NCBI GenBank assembly: GCA_018241525.1
Contig: JAFEDR010000014.1
Span: forward strand, 62,001-126,000
Direction of reading: 5' to 3'
DNA from: Pseudomonadota bacterium
Lineage (GTDB): Bacteria; Pseudomonadota; Gammaproteobacteria; Steroidobacterales; Steroidobacteraceae
Length of the DNA: 64,000 bases
A model generated the notes under the pieces. That model made no database searches. It saw only the letters and a program-made list of their open reading frames with translations, and was not told the origin of the DNA. Every line of letters starts with the position of its first letter. Position 1 is the first letter of the stretch. Positions 21,694-29,234 of this stretch are shown here, one piece after another. The translations under genes were made by a program, and so were the position numbers.

Positions 21694-22152
21694 ATGAGGC
21701 AGGGGATCGCGAGGCTCGGCGTGCTCACGCTCGCCCTCGTCGGGGCGGGCGCGGCCCGCGCCTGCGCGCCGACGCCCGAGGCAGCGGTGCGGCAGTTCGT
21801 GGCGGCGCTCAATGCCCTCGACGAGGCCGGGCTGATCGCCTGCCTCGCCGAGGACGTGACGCTCTTCAACCCCGACATCCCCGAGGCCCCCTCGCAGCAT
21901 CGCCTCAACGGCCGCAGCGCCGTCGAGGCGAGCTTCCACACCGTGATCGGTGCCGCGACCGCCGGCGGCCAGCGCCGCCTGCCGGACGTGCGGCCGCAGA
22001 ACCTCGACGTGCGCGTGTTCGGCAGCGCGGCGCTCGTGACCTTCGAGTTTCCGCGCGCCGGCACCTCGTTCGGCCGGCGCAGCTTCGTGCTCGCGAAGCG
22101 CGGTCGCGACTGGAGGATCATCCACCTGCACTCCTCGAACGCCGAGGGCTGA
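21694..22152 (+). CDS. Exported SnoaL/NTF2-like protein
   Basis: 152 aa from ATG 21694. Signal peptide (LTLALVGAGAARA, cleavage near residue 23). The mature domain 'AVRQFVAALNALDEAGLIACLAEDVTLFNPD' followed by a NGRSAVEASFHTVI helix and 'VFGSAALVTFEF ... DWRIIHLHSSN' is the SnoaL/ketosteroid isomerase-like fold. Usually these hold small ligands or are immunity or enzyme domains. Role unknown. Confidence 0.83.
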   Translation: MRQGIARLGVLTLALVGAGAARACAPTPEAAVRQFVAALNALDEAGLIACLAEDVTLFNPDIPEAPSQHRLNGRSAVEASFHTVIGAATAGGQRRLPDVRPQNLDVRVFGSAALVTFEFPRAGTSFGRRSFVLAKRGRDWRIIHLHSSNAEG

Positions 22153-22207
22153 TGGACCGCCCGAGGCAAGCGCCGCGCGCGGCCGCGGCGCGGGAGCGGG
22201 GAGCGCG

Positions 22208-22621
22208 ATGAGCGTCGCCGCGCACGAGGCCCTGATCCGCCGCTGGATCGCGCTCGCCGACCGCGGCTTCGACGGCGACTTCGGCGAGTTCTTCGTGCCC
22301 GACTACGCCGGCCACGTCTCCGGCCGCCTCCACATGGACCTGGCGGAGCTCGAGCGCCTCGAGCGCGGCTTCGCGGCGGCCTTCTCGGGCACCCGCCGCA
22401 CGATCGAGGACCTGTGGGGCGCGGCCGACAAGATGGTGCTGCGGCTCACGACCCGCGCCCGGCACACCGGGGAGTTCAACGGCATCGCGGCGACCCAGCG
22501 CGAGATCGTGATGACGGCACTCGTGATCTACCGCTTCCGCGACGGTCGCATCGCCGAGTCCTGGGGCGAACTCGACTTCGCCGGGCTCTGGCGCCAGCTG
22601 ACGGCGCCGGCGGCGGGCTGA
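22208..22621 (+). CDS. SnoaL-like (polyketide cyclase family) protein
   Basis: 137 aa from ATG 22208. 'LIRRWIALADRGFDGDFGEFFVPDYAGHVSG' and 'VYRFRDGRIAESWGELDFAGLWRQL'-type ending match the ester cyclase/SnoaL group. No signal peptide, so cytoplasmic, unlike the SnoaL gene before it. Substrate unknown. Confidence 0.84.
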   Translation: MSVAAHEALIRRWIALADRGFDGDFGEFFVPDYAGHVSGRLHMDLAELERLERGFAAAFSGTRRTIEDLWGAADKMVLRLTTRARHTGEFNGIAATQREIVMTALVIYRFRDGRIAESWGELDFAGLWRQLTAPAAG

Positions 22622-22632
22622 GCCCGATCCCG

Positions 22633-23127
22633 ATGGCATCGCCGGCCGGGACAGGCAGGGGCGCACGCCGGCTGCTGCCGATCGGGCGCGACGGCACCGT
22701 CCCGGCCACCGGGCTCGACCTCGGCGTGTTGCCCGCCGAGGTGCTGCCCTCGACCGTGGCGCTCTACGCCGAGCGCGGCTGGCAGCCGCCGTTCGTCGGC
22801 TACCTCGCCGTCGAGGGCAGCGTCGCGGTGGGCGCCTGTGCGTTCTGCTCACCGCCCGCTGCCGGTCGCGTCGAGATCGCCTACTTCACGTTCCCGGGAC
22901 ACGAGCGGCGCGGGCTCGCGGGCTTCATGGCGGCGGCGCTCGTCGCGATCGCCCGCGAGGCGGACCCGGCGCTGACGCTCTACGCGCAGACGCTGCCCGG
23001 GGCGATCGCCTCCGCGACCGTGCTCGCACGCCAGGGCTTTGCACTCGCGCGCAGCGTACGCCATCCCGAGGACGGCCTCGTCTGGGAATGGCACCGGCCA
23101 CCGCCCGCGGGCGCGGGTCGCGCCTGA
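22633..23127 (+). CDS. GNAT-family acetyltransferase
   Basis: 164 aa from ATG 22633. 'SVAVGACAFCSPPAAGRVEIAYFT', then 'GHERRGLAGFMAAALVAIARE' (the R/QxxGxG/A acetyl-CoA loop) and 'SATVLARQGFALARSV' give a GNAT fold. Acceptor unknown; family members acetylate ribosomal proteins, small amines or antibiotics. Stop overlaps the next ATG (TGATG). Confidence 0.85.
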   Translation: MASPAGTGRGARRLLPIGRDGTVPATGLDLGVLPAEVLPSTVALYAERGWQPPFVGYLAVEGSVAVGACAFCSPPAAGRVEIAYFTFPGHERRGLAGFMAAALVAIAREADPALTLYAQTLPGAIASATVLARQGFALARSVRHPEDGLVWEWHRPPPAGAGRA

Positions 23128-23417
23128 TGCGCTTCGACTGGGTGCCGCATGCACTGCTCGCGCTCGCCGCGTTCGGCGGCCTCTACCTCGTGCTGCGCAT
23201 CGCCTCGCGTGCCTGGGGCGAGCGCTGGGCGGCACTGCGGCGCCGGCCGCGCTGGCAGCAGCTCGCCGCCGCGGCGCTGCTCCTGTGGCTCGCGCTGCGG
23301 GTCGCGCGCCTCGGCGGGCGGGCGCTGCTCGTCTATCTCGGGCTGCTCGCGTTCCTCGCCGCGTGGGGCGAGATCGCGGCCCACGACCGCGCGCGCCGCG
23401 GCGCCCGTGCCCCTTGA
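23127..23417 (+). CDS. Small membrane protein, unknown function
   Basis: 96 aa from ATG 23127, overlapping the GNAT stop. Three hydrophobic segments (about 6-22, 42-58, 63-79) separated by basic loops (RAWGERWAALRRRPRW). Probably translated with the GNAT gene. No family recognised. Confidence 0.72.
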   Translation: MRFDWVPHALLALAAFGGLYLVLRIASRAWGERWAALRRRPRWQQLAAAALLLWLALRVARLGGRALLVYLGLLAFLAAWGEIAAHDRARRGARAP

Positions 23418-23441
23418 CGGCGGAAGGCGCGGGTCCATACT
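23414..23441 (+). promoter_or_regulatory. Candidate sigma-70 promoter for the 77-aa RHH-like gene
   Basis: TTGACG 23414-23419, 16-base spacer, CATACT 23436-23441, at the end of the previous gene and 35 bases before ATG 23476. Confidence 0.45.
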
Positions 23442-23475
23442 GTCCGCCGCCGGGCGCCGGCTGCCGAGGTCGATC

Positions 23476-23709
23476 ATGGCTCACGACGCCGAGTACTCCC
23501 TCGACCAGCCCCCCGCGAGCCAGGCCGACTGCTCGGTCGAGCTCGATCCGGACCTGCACCGCTGGTTCCAGGATCTCGCCCGCTGCTGCGGCGGCGAGGC
23601 GACCGCGCTCGTGAACGCCGTGCTCCGCGACCACGTCCGCCGCTCCGCCGAGCCCCTCGAGCGCACGCTGCGCCGGGTCTTGCGCGAGGAGCTGCGCAAG
23701 GCCGGCTGA
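23476..23709 (+). CDS. Ribbon-helix-helix-like small protein (BrnA-like C-terminus)
   Basis: 77 aa from ATG 23476. 'SVELDPDLHRWFQDLARCCGGEATALVNAVLRDHVRR' has the strand-helix-helix pattern of ribbon-helix-helix DNA-binding proteins and resembles the C-terminal part of BrnA antitoxins. No BrnT-like toxin is next to it. It has a candidate promoter of its own. The likeness is by pattern, so a non-DNA-binding role remains possible. Confidence 0.62.
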   Translation: MAHDAEYSLDQPPASQADCSVELDPDLHRWFQDLARCCGGEATALVNAVLRDHVRRSAEPLERTLRRVLREELRKAG

Positions 23710-23710
23710 G

Positions 23711-24049
23711 GTGGCCGAACCGCGCGCCGTCCTGCCGCTCGCCGAGGCGCACGCGCGCCTCGCGCTCGAGAAGACCCAGCGGTTCGTCGAGCTGTTCCGG
23801 CACGGCACGCTCTCGATCGAGCTGTACGCGCCGCGCGGCACCGACCCGCAGCAGCCGCACACCCGCGACGAGCTGTACGTCGTGGCGAGCGGCTCGGGGG
23901 AGTTCGTCTGCGACGGGCGCCGCGAGCGCTTCGGGCCGGGCGATGCGATCTTCGTCGCCGCCCACCGGCCGCACCGCTTCGAGCACTTCAGCGACGACTT
24001 CGCCGCCTGGGTGATGTTCTACGGCCCCGAGGGGGGCGAGGCGCCGTGA
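23711..24049 (+). CDS. Cupin-domain protein
   Basis: 112 aa from GTG 23711, one base after the previous stop. Cupin motifs: 'PHTRDELYVVASGSGEFVCDG' (motif 1, H and E ligands) and 'GDAIFVAAHRPHRFEHF' (motif 2). A single-domain metal-binding beta barrel; reaction unknown. Stop overlaps the next gene's GTG. Confidence 0.86.
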   Translation: MAEPRAVLPLAEAHARLALEKTQRFVELFRHGTLSIELYAPRGTDPQQPHTRDELYVVASGSGEFVCDGRRERFGPGDAIFVAAHRPHRFEHFSDDFAAWVMFYGPEGGEAP

Positions 24050-24480
24050 TCGACGCGGGCACGCGGGCGCTGCTCGCGCCGGCGGTCGCGCAGGCCGCGC
24101 TGACGCTCGCCGTCTGGGTCGCGCTCTACGTCGCGCGGCTCGGCGAGATGCGCCGCCGCCGCATCGATCCGCAGTCGCTCGCCACCAGCCGCCAGTCGGC
24201 GGGCGCGCTCGACGACGTCGCCGCCGCCGACAACTTCCGCAACCTTTTCGAGGTGCCGGTGCTGTTCTTCGCGGCGCTGCCGGCGCTCGCGCTGCTCGGC
24301 GCCGCGAGCCCGGCCGCGGTCGGGCTCGCCTGGGCGTTCGTCGCGCTCCGGGCCCTGCACAGCCTGATCCACCTGACCTACAACCGCGTCGTGCACCGCT
24401 TCGTCGTCTACGTGCTCGGCACGCTGTGCGCGTTCGCGCTCTGGGGGCTCGTCGCGCTCGCGCTCGTCGAGGCCGCCTGA
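24046..24480 (+). CDS. MAPEG-family membrane protein
   Basis: 144 aa from GTG 24046 (overlap with cupin gene). Four hydrophobic segments and the family pattern 'AADNFRNLFEVPVLFFAALPAL' followed by 'ALHSLIHLTYNRVVHRFVVYVLG' near the third helix. MAPEG enzymes are membrane glutathione transferases or eicosanoid enzymes; the bacterial ones are mostly uncharacterised. Inner membrane. Confidence 0.87.
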   Translation: MIDAGTRALLAPAVAQAALTLAVWVALYVARLGEMRRRRIDPQSLATSRQSAGALDDVAAADNFRNLFEVPVLFFAALPALALLGAASPAAVGLAWAFVALRALHSLIHLTYNRVVHRFVVYVLGTLCAFALWGLVALALVEAA

Positions 24481-24529
24481 GCGCCCGGGACGGCTCGCGT
24501 CGCGCCGCGCGCGGCGCGACAATCCCCCC

Positions 24530-26188
24530 ATGACCCCGCCGACCGCCCGCGACGCCTCGTGGCTGCACGGGGTGCTGACGCCGTTCCGCACGCCGCTGTT
24601 CACCGAGCTGTGGTTCGCGAGCCTCGCCTCGAACTTCGGCACGATGTTCCAGACGGTCGGCGCGGCGTGGCTGATGACGACGCTGGCCCGCTCCTCCGAC
24701 CTGGTCGCGTTCGTGCAGGCGGCGACCGCACTGCCGATCATGGTGCTGTCGGTGCCGGCCGGCGCGATCGCCGACATCTGGGACCGGCGCGCGCTGATGC
24801 TGATCGCGCAGGTCGGCATGCTGCTGGTCGCGGTGCTGCTCACGGTGCTCGCGTTCCGCGGCGGCCTCTCGCCCTGGGCGCTGCTCGGCTTCACGTTCCT
24901 GCTCGGCTGCGGCAGCGCGGTCAACGGCCCCGCCTGGCAGTCCTCGGTCGGCGAGCAGGTGCCGGCGGCGCAGGTGCCGGCGGCGGTCGCGCTCAACAGC
25001 CTCGGCTACAACATCGCGCGCACCGTCGGGCCGGCGGTCGGCGGCGCGATCGTCGCGGCCGGCGGCGCGGCGATCGCGTTCCTGTGCAACGCCGTCTCCT
25101 ACCTCGCGCTGATCGTCGTGCTCGGCCGCTGGCGCCGGCCGACGCCGCCGGCCTCGCTGCCGCCCGAGAGCATCGGCGCCGCGATCGCGACCGGCGCGCG
25201 CTACGCGCGGCTCTCGCCCTCGATCCGCACCGTGCTCGTCCGCAGCGGCACGTTCGCGTTCCTCGCGAGCGCGCTGTGGGCGATGCTGCCGCTCGTGGCG
25301 CGCGACTGCCTCGGCGGCGGGGCGCTGACCTACGGCTTCCTGCTCGGCGCCTTCGGCATCGGTGCCATGCTGTCGGCGGTCGCGAGCACGCACCTGCGGC
25401 GCCACTACTCGACCGACGGCATCGTCACCGGCGCCTCGGCCGCGTTCGGGCTCGCGACACTCGCGACCGCGGCCTCGCCATGGACGGCGCTGTCGATCGC
25501 GGTGATGCTGGTCGCGGGCGCCGCCTGGGTGCTGTCGTTCTCGACCTTCAACGTCGCCACCCAGACCTCCTCGCCGCGCTGGGTGGTCGGGCGGACGCTC
25601 GCCTTCTACCAGACCGCCGCGTTCGGCGGCATGGCGGCCGGCAGCTGGCTGTGGGGCGTCTGCGCCGACCTCGGCGGCCTGCGCGAGGCGCTCGCGGCCG
25701 CCGGCGTGCTGCTGCTCGCCTCGGTGTTCGTCGCGCGCCGCTTCCCGCTGCACCCGGCCGCGACCACCGACCTCGGGCCGCTGCGCGACCGGCCGACCGA
25801 GCACGCGCTCGAGGGCGTCGACCTCGAGGACGGGCCGATCGTGATCTCGATCGAGTACCGCGTGGCGCCGGCCGATGCCGCCGCGTTCGTGCGCGCGGCG
25901 CATGCGCTCGGCCGGCTGCGGCGCCGCGACGGGGCGCGGCGCTGGTCGCTGGTGCAGGACCTCGACGACCCGGAGCGCTACCTCGAGCGCTACCAGGCGG
26001 TCACCTGGCTCGACCACCTGCGCCAGGCGCAGCGCGCGACCGTTGCCGACCGCGAGGCCCGGGAGGCCGTCCTTAAGCTTCACCAGGGGCCCGGGGCCCC
26101 CCGGGTCCGGCACCTCGTGGCGCGCTCGCCGGACGACCTGCCCCCCGGGCGCGGCGCGCCCCCGGACCCCCGCGATACCCCCGCCTGA
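24530..26188 (+). CDS. MFS transporter (MFS_3/EntS type) with C-terminal monooxygenase-like domain
   Basis: 552 aa from ATG 24530. The first about 410 residues form 12 hydrophobic helices with 'FTELWFASLASNFGTMFQTVGAAWLM' and 'VPAGAIADIWDRRALML', typical of the MFS_3 exporters related to EntS. The last about 130 residues (VISIEYRVAPADAAAFVRAAHALGRLRRRDGARRW ... DPERYLERYQAVTWLDHLRQAQRAT) are a soluble domain of the antibiotic-biosynthesis-monooxygenase type. This fusion is usual in the family. Substrate unknown. Confidence 0.9.
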   Translation: MTPPTARDASWLHGVLTPFRTPLFTELWFASLASNFGTMFQTVGAAWLMTTLARSSDLVAFVQAATALPIMVLSVPAGAIADIWDRRALMLIAQVGMLLVAVLLTVLAFRGGLSPWALLGFTFLLGCGSAVNGPAWQSSVGEQVPAAQVPAAVALNSLGYNIARTVGPAVGGAIVAAGGAAIAFLCNAVSYLALIVVLGRWRRPTPPASLPPESIGAAIATGARYARLSPSIRTVLVRSGTFAFLASALWAMLPLVARDCLGGGALTYGFLLGAFGIGAMLSAVASTHLRRHYSTDGIVTGASAAFGLATLATAASPWTALSIAVMLVAGAAWVLSFSTFNVATQTSSPRWVVGRTLAFYQTAAFGGMAAGSWLWGVCADLGGLREALAAAGVLLLASVFVARRFPLHPAATTDLGPLRDRPTEHALEGVDLEDGPIVISIEYRVAPADAAAFVRAAHALGRLRRRDGARRWSLVQDLDDPERYLERYQAVTWLDHLRQAQRATVADREAREAVLKLHQGPGAPRVRHLVARSPDDLPPGRGAPPDPRDTPA

Positions 26189-26208
26189 GGCCGCCGTTCG
26201 AGCCCGGC

Positions 26209-26237
26209 CTGACGCGGCGCTGACGAAGCCCTAAAAT
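26209..26237 (+). promoter_or_regulatory. Candidate sigma-70 promoter of yebC
   Basis: CTGACG 26209-26214, 17-base spacer, TAAAAT 26232-26237. The A/T-rich -10 stands out in this GC-rich sequence, 54 bases before ATG 26291. Confidence 0.55.
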
Positions 26238-26290
26238 AGACGGCTACCTGCCCGGCAGCCGGGCCCCGAGCGCCAGGACCCGACGAGACC

Positions 26291-27013
26291 ATGGGCCGCA
26301 TCTTCGAAGTCCGCAAGCACGCGATGTTCGCGCGCTGGAACCGCATGGCGAAGCAGTTCCACCGCATCGCCAAGGACATCAACATCGCCGTCAAGACCGG
26401 CGGCACTGACCCGAACTCGAACCCGGCGCTCAGGCGCTGCGTGCAGAACGCGCGCGCGATCAACATGCCGAAGGACAAGGTCGAGGCGGCGATCAAGCGC
26501 GCCGCCGGCAAGGACGCGGCGAGCTTCACGTCCGTGATCTACGAGGGCTACGGCCCGCACGGCGTCGCGATCCTGGTCGAGGCCGCCACCGACAACCCGG
26601 TGCGCACGGTCGCCTCGGTGCGCCACCTGTTCACCAAGCACGGCGGCAACCTCGCGACCTCCGGCAGCGTCGCGTTCCAGTTCCGGGAAATGGGCGTCTT
26701 CCGCCTGAACCCCGACGGCATCGACCAGGACGACCTCGAGCTCTACCTGATCGACCACGGCCTCGAGGAGATGGGCGAGAGCACCGGCGAGAAGGGCGAG
26801 CCGCAGCTCGTGATCCGCGGTGCCTTCAAGGACTTCGGCCAGCTGCAGAAGGCGCTCGAGGACCGCGGCATCGCGCCGCTCTCGGCCGAGCGCGAGTTCG
26901 TCTGCGCGACGCCGACCGAGCTACCCGAGGACCAGGCCAAGGAAGTCCTCGAGCTGATCGACCTGCTGGAGCAGGACGACGACGTGCAGAAGGTCTTCCA
27001 CACGCTTGCCTGA
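26291..27013 (+). CDS. yebC: YebC/PmpR-family protein
   Basis: 240 aa, full length for the family. The start 'MGRIFEVRKHAMFARWNRMAKQ' is a YebC start of the group with a variant beginning (typical MAGHSKW is replaced by MGRIFEV). 'GGTDPNSNPALRRCVQNARAINMPKDKVEAAIKRA' and 'VAILVEAATDNPVRTVASVRHLFTKHGGNL' are strongly conserved. YebC proteins act as regulators and, as shown recently, relieve ribosome stalling. Has its own promoter candidate. Confidence 0.93.
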   Translation: MGRIFEVRKHAMFARWNRMAKQFHRIAKDINIAVKTGGTDPNSNPALRRCVQNARAINMPKDKVEAAIKRAAGKDAASFTSVIYEGYGPHGVAILVEAATDNPVRTVASVRHLFTKHGGNLATSGSVAFQFREMGVFRLNPDGIDQDDLELYLIDHGLEEMGESTGEKGEPQLVIRGAFKDFGQLQKALEDRGIAPLSAEREFVCATPTELPEDQAKEVLELIDLLEQDDDVQKVFHTLA

Positions 27014-27026
27014 CAGGTCCCGCGCC

Positions 27027-27965
27027 ATGCCGACCCCCCGCCTGCTCGTGCCCGTCCTTCTGCTCGCGACCGCCGCCGCGGCCGCGCAGACGCCGCCGAA
27101 GAAGTTCGCGCAGCCGACCACGGTGCGCGAGCTGATCGCGGTCAGCCAGCCCTCCGACTGGCGGCCGATCGACCCCGAGCACACGCTCTACCTCGAGCTC
27201 TCGAGCGGCCGCGTGACGATCGAACTCGCGCCGCAGTTCGCGCCGAAGCACGTCGCCAACATCGAGAAGCTCGCCCGCGCCCACTGGTACGACGGCCTCG
27301 CCTTCGTGCGGGTGCAGGACAACTTCGTCGCGCAGTTCGGTGATCCGCTCAACTCCAAGCCCGAGGTCGGCGAGAAGCGCCTGCCGGCCGAGTTCACGAG
27401 GAGCGCCGCCGGGCTGCCGTTCGTGCGCCTCAAGGACCCCGACACCTTCGCGAGCGAGGTCGGCTTCAGCGGCGGCTTCCCGGCCGCGCGCACCTCGGCG
27501 GACGGCGAGGCCTGGGCGGTGCACTGCTACGGCGCGCTCGGCGTCGGCCGCGACAACGACCCCGCGACCGCGATCGGCACCGAGCTCTACGTCGTGATCG
27601 GCCACGCGCCGCGCCAGCTCGACCGCAACGTCGCGATCGTCGGCCGCGTGGTGGCCGGGATCGAGCTGCTGTCGTCGCTGCCGCGCGGCAACGGCGAGCT
27701 CGGCTTCTACGAGCAGCCCGAGGAGCGCGTGCCGATCCAGAGCGTGCGCCTCGCCTCGGAGGTGCCGGCCGCCGAGCGCAAGCCGCTCGAGGCGCTGCGC
27801 ACCGACGTGCCGATCTTCCAGAAGCTGATCGAGCTCAGGCGCAACCGCAAGGACGCCTGGTACAAGGTGCCGGCCGGCAAGATCGACCTGTGCAACGTGC
27901 CGCTGCCGGTGCGCGAGCGGGCCGAGAAGCCGGAGAAGGCCGACAAGGCCGAGAAGCGCCGCTAG
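27027..27965 (+). CDS. Exported cyclophilin-type peptidyl-prolyl isomerase
   Basis: 312 aa from ATG 27027. Signal peptide (LLVPVLLLATAAAAA). Cyclophilin core: 'LYLELSSGRVTIELAPQFAPKHVANIEKLARAHWYDGLAFVRVQDNFVAQFGDP' and a later 'TELYVVIGHAPRQLDRNVAIVGRVVAG'. Likely folds proteins in the periplasm. The insert between the two parts and a lysine-rich tail (EKPEKADKAEKRR) make it longer than PpiA. Converges on dctA with overlapping stops. Confidence 0.88.
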   Translation: MPTPRLLVPVLLLATAAAAAQTPPKKFAQPTTVRELIAVSQPSDWRPIDPEHTLYLELSSGRVTIELAPQFAPKHVANIEKLARAHWYDGLAFVRVQDNFVAQFGDPLNSKPEVGEKRLPAEFTRSAAGLPFVRLKDPDTFASEVGFSGGFPAARTSADGEAWAVHCYGALGVGRDNDPATAIGTELYVVIGHAPRQLDRNVAIVGRVVAGIELLSSLPRGNGELGFYEQPEERVPIQSVRLASEVPAAERKPLEALRTDVPIFQKLIELRRNRKDAWYKVPAGKIDLCNVPLPVRERAEKPEKADKAEKRR

Positions 27966-29224
27966 CCCGCCGCCGGCTCCCGGGCGAGCGCGGCGCGCAG
28001 CGCCGCCGGCTCGAGCTCGCCCTCCCAGCGCGAGATCACCAGCGTCGCGACCGCGTTGCCGATCAGGTTCGTGACCGCGCGTGCCTCGCTCATGAAGCGG
28101 TCGATGCCGAGGATCAGCGCCAGCGCCGCGACCGGCACGCTCGGCACCACCGCGAGCGTCGCGGCGAGCGTGATGAAGCCGCCGCCGGTCACCGTCGCCG
28201 CACCTTTTGAACTCAGCATCGCGACGACGAGCAGCGTCAGCTGCTGCGGCAGCGACAGGTCCACGTCGAGCGCCTGCGCGAGGAAGAGCGCGGCCAGCGA
28301 CAGGTAGATGCAGGTGCCGTCGAGGTTGAACGAGTAGCCGGTCGGCACCACGAGGCCGACCGTCGCGCGCCGGCAGCCGAGCCGCTCGAGCTTCTCGATC
28401 AGCGGCGCGAGCACGCTCTCCGAGGACGAGGTGCCGATCACGGTCAGGATCTCGGTCTTGAGGTACGCGACCAGCCGCCACAGCGGGAAGCCCGCGAGCC
28501 GCGCCACCGAGCCGAGCACCAGCGCGACGAACAGCGCGCAGGTGAGGTAGAACACCCCCATGAAGCGCGCGAGCGGCGCGAGGCTCGCCCAGCCGAACTT
28601 GCCGAGCGTGTAGGCCATCGCGCCGAAGGCGCCGAGCGGTGCCGCCCACATCACGAAGCCGACCACGCGAAAGAGCACCTGCGAGGCCGACTCGACGAAG
28701 CCGACGAAGGGCTGGGCGCGCTCGCCGGCGAGCGCGGCGCCGAAGCCGGTCAGCAGCGCCACCAGCAGTACCTGCAGCAGCTCGCCCCCGGTCAGCGCCC
28801 CCGGCAGCGTCGCCGGGATCACGTTCAGCAGGAAGTCGGTGACCGACTGCTCGTGCGCGGCACTCGCGTACTTGGCGACCGCGGCGGCATCGAGCGAGGC
28901 GGGGTCGACGTGGAAGCCCTGCCCGGGCCGGGCGATCGCCGCGACCGCCATGCCGAGCGCGAGCGCGAGCGTCGACAGCACCTCGAAGTAGGCGAGCGCC
29001 TTGAGCCCGACCCGGCCGACCCGCGGCAGGTCGCGCATGTGGGCGATGCCGAGCACGATCGTGCAGAACACGATCGGCCCGACCAGCATCCGGATCAGGC
29101 GGATGAAGCCGTCGCCGAGCGGCTTCAGCGCGACGCCGGTCGCCGGCGCGAGGCTGCCGAGCAGCGCGCCGGCGACGACCGCCAGCACCACCCAGAAGTA
29201 GAGCGAGCGGGCGAGCCGCGGCAC
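27962..29224 (-). CDS. dctA: Dicarboxylate/amino acid:cation symporter (DctA-like)
   Basis: 420 aa from GTG 29224. Full-length DAACS transporter: 'DGFIRLIRMLVGPIVFCTIVLGIAHM', the serine-rich hairpin 'TVIGTSSSESVLAPLIEKLERLG', 'VPTGYSFNLDGTCIYLSLAALF' and 'LSSKGAATVTGGGFITLAATL'. Imports C4-dicarboxylates such as succinate with protons or sodium across the inner membrane. Lies 10 bases after pntB, so probably the last gene of the pnt operon, an uncommon partner. Confidence 0.92.
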   Translation of the reverse strand: MPRLARSLYFWVVLAVVAGALLGSLAPATGVALKPLGDGFIRLIRMLVGPIVFCTIVLGIAHMRDLPRVGRVGLKALAYFEVLSTLALALGMAVAAIARPGQGFHVDPASLDAAAVAKYASAAHEQSVTDFLLNVIPATLPGALTGGELLQVLLVALLTGFGAALAGERAQPFVGFVESASQVLFRVVGFVMWAAPLGAFGAMAYTLGKFGWASLAPLARFMGVFYLTCALFVALVLGSVARLAGFPLWRLVAYLKTEILTVIGTSSSESVLAPLIEKLERLGCRRATVGLVVPTGYSFNLDGTCIYLSLAALFLAQALDVDLSLPQQLTLLVVAMLSSKGAATVTGGGFITLAATLAVVPSVPVAALALILGIDRFMSEARAVTNLIGNAVATLVISRWEGELEPAALRAALAREPAAG

Positions 29225-29234
29225 GCGCGCGCCT

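Noticed and set aside
23474..26113. 879-aa minus-strand open frame
   Set aside because: Arg/Ala/Gly-rich antisense of the MFS and neighbouring genes, a result of high GC codon use.
24530..26188. MFS-monooxygenase fusion as novel
   Set aside because: This architecture is usual for MFS_3 exporters with a C-terminal domain.
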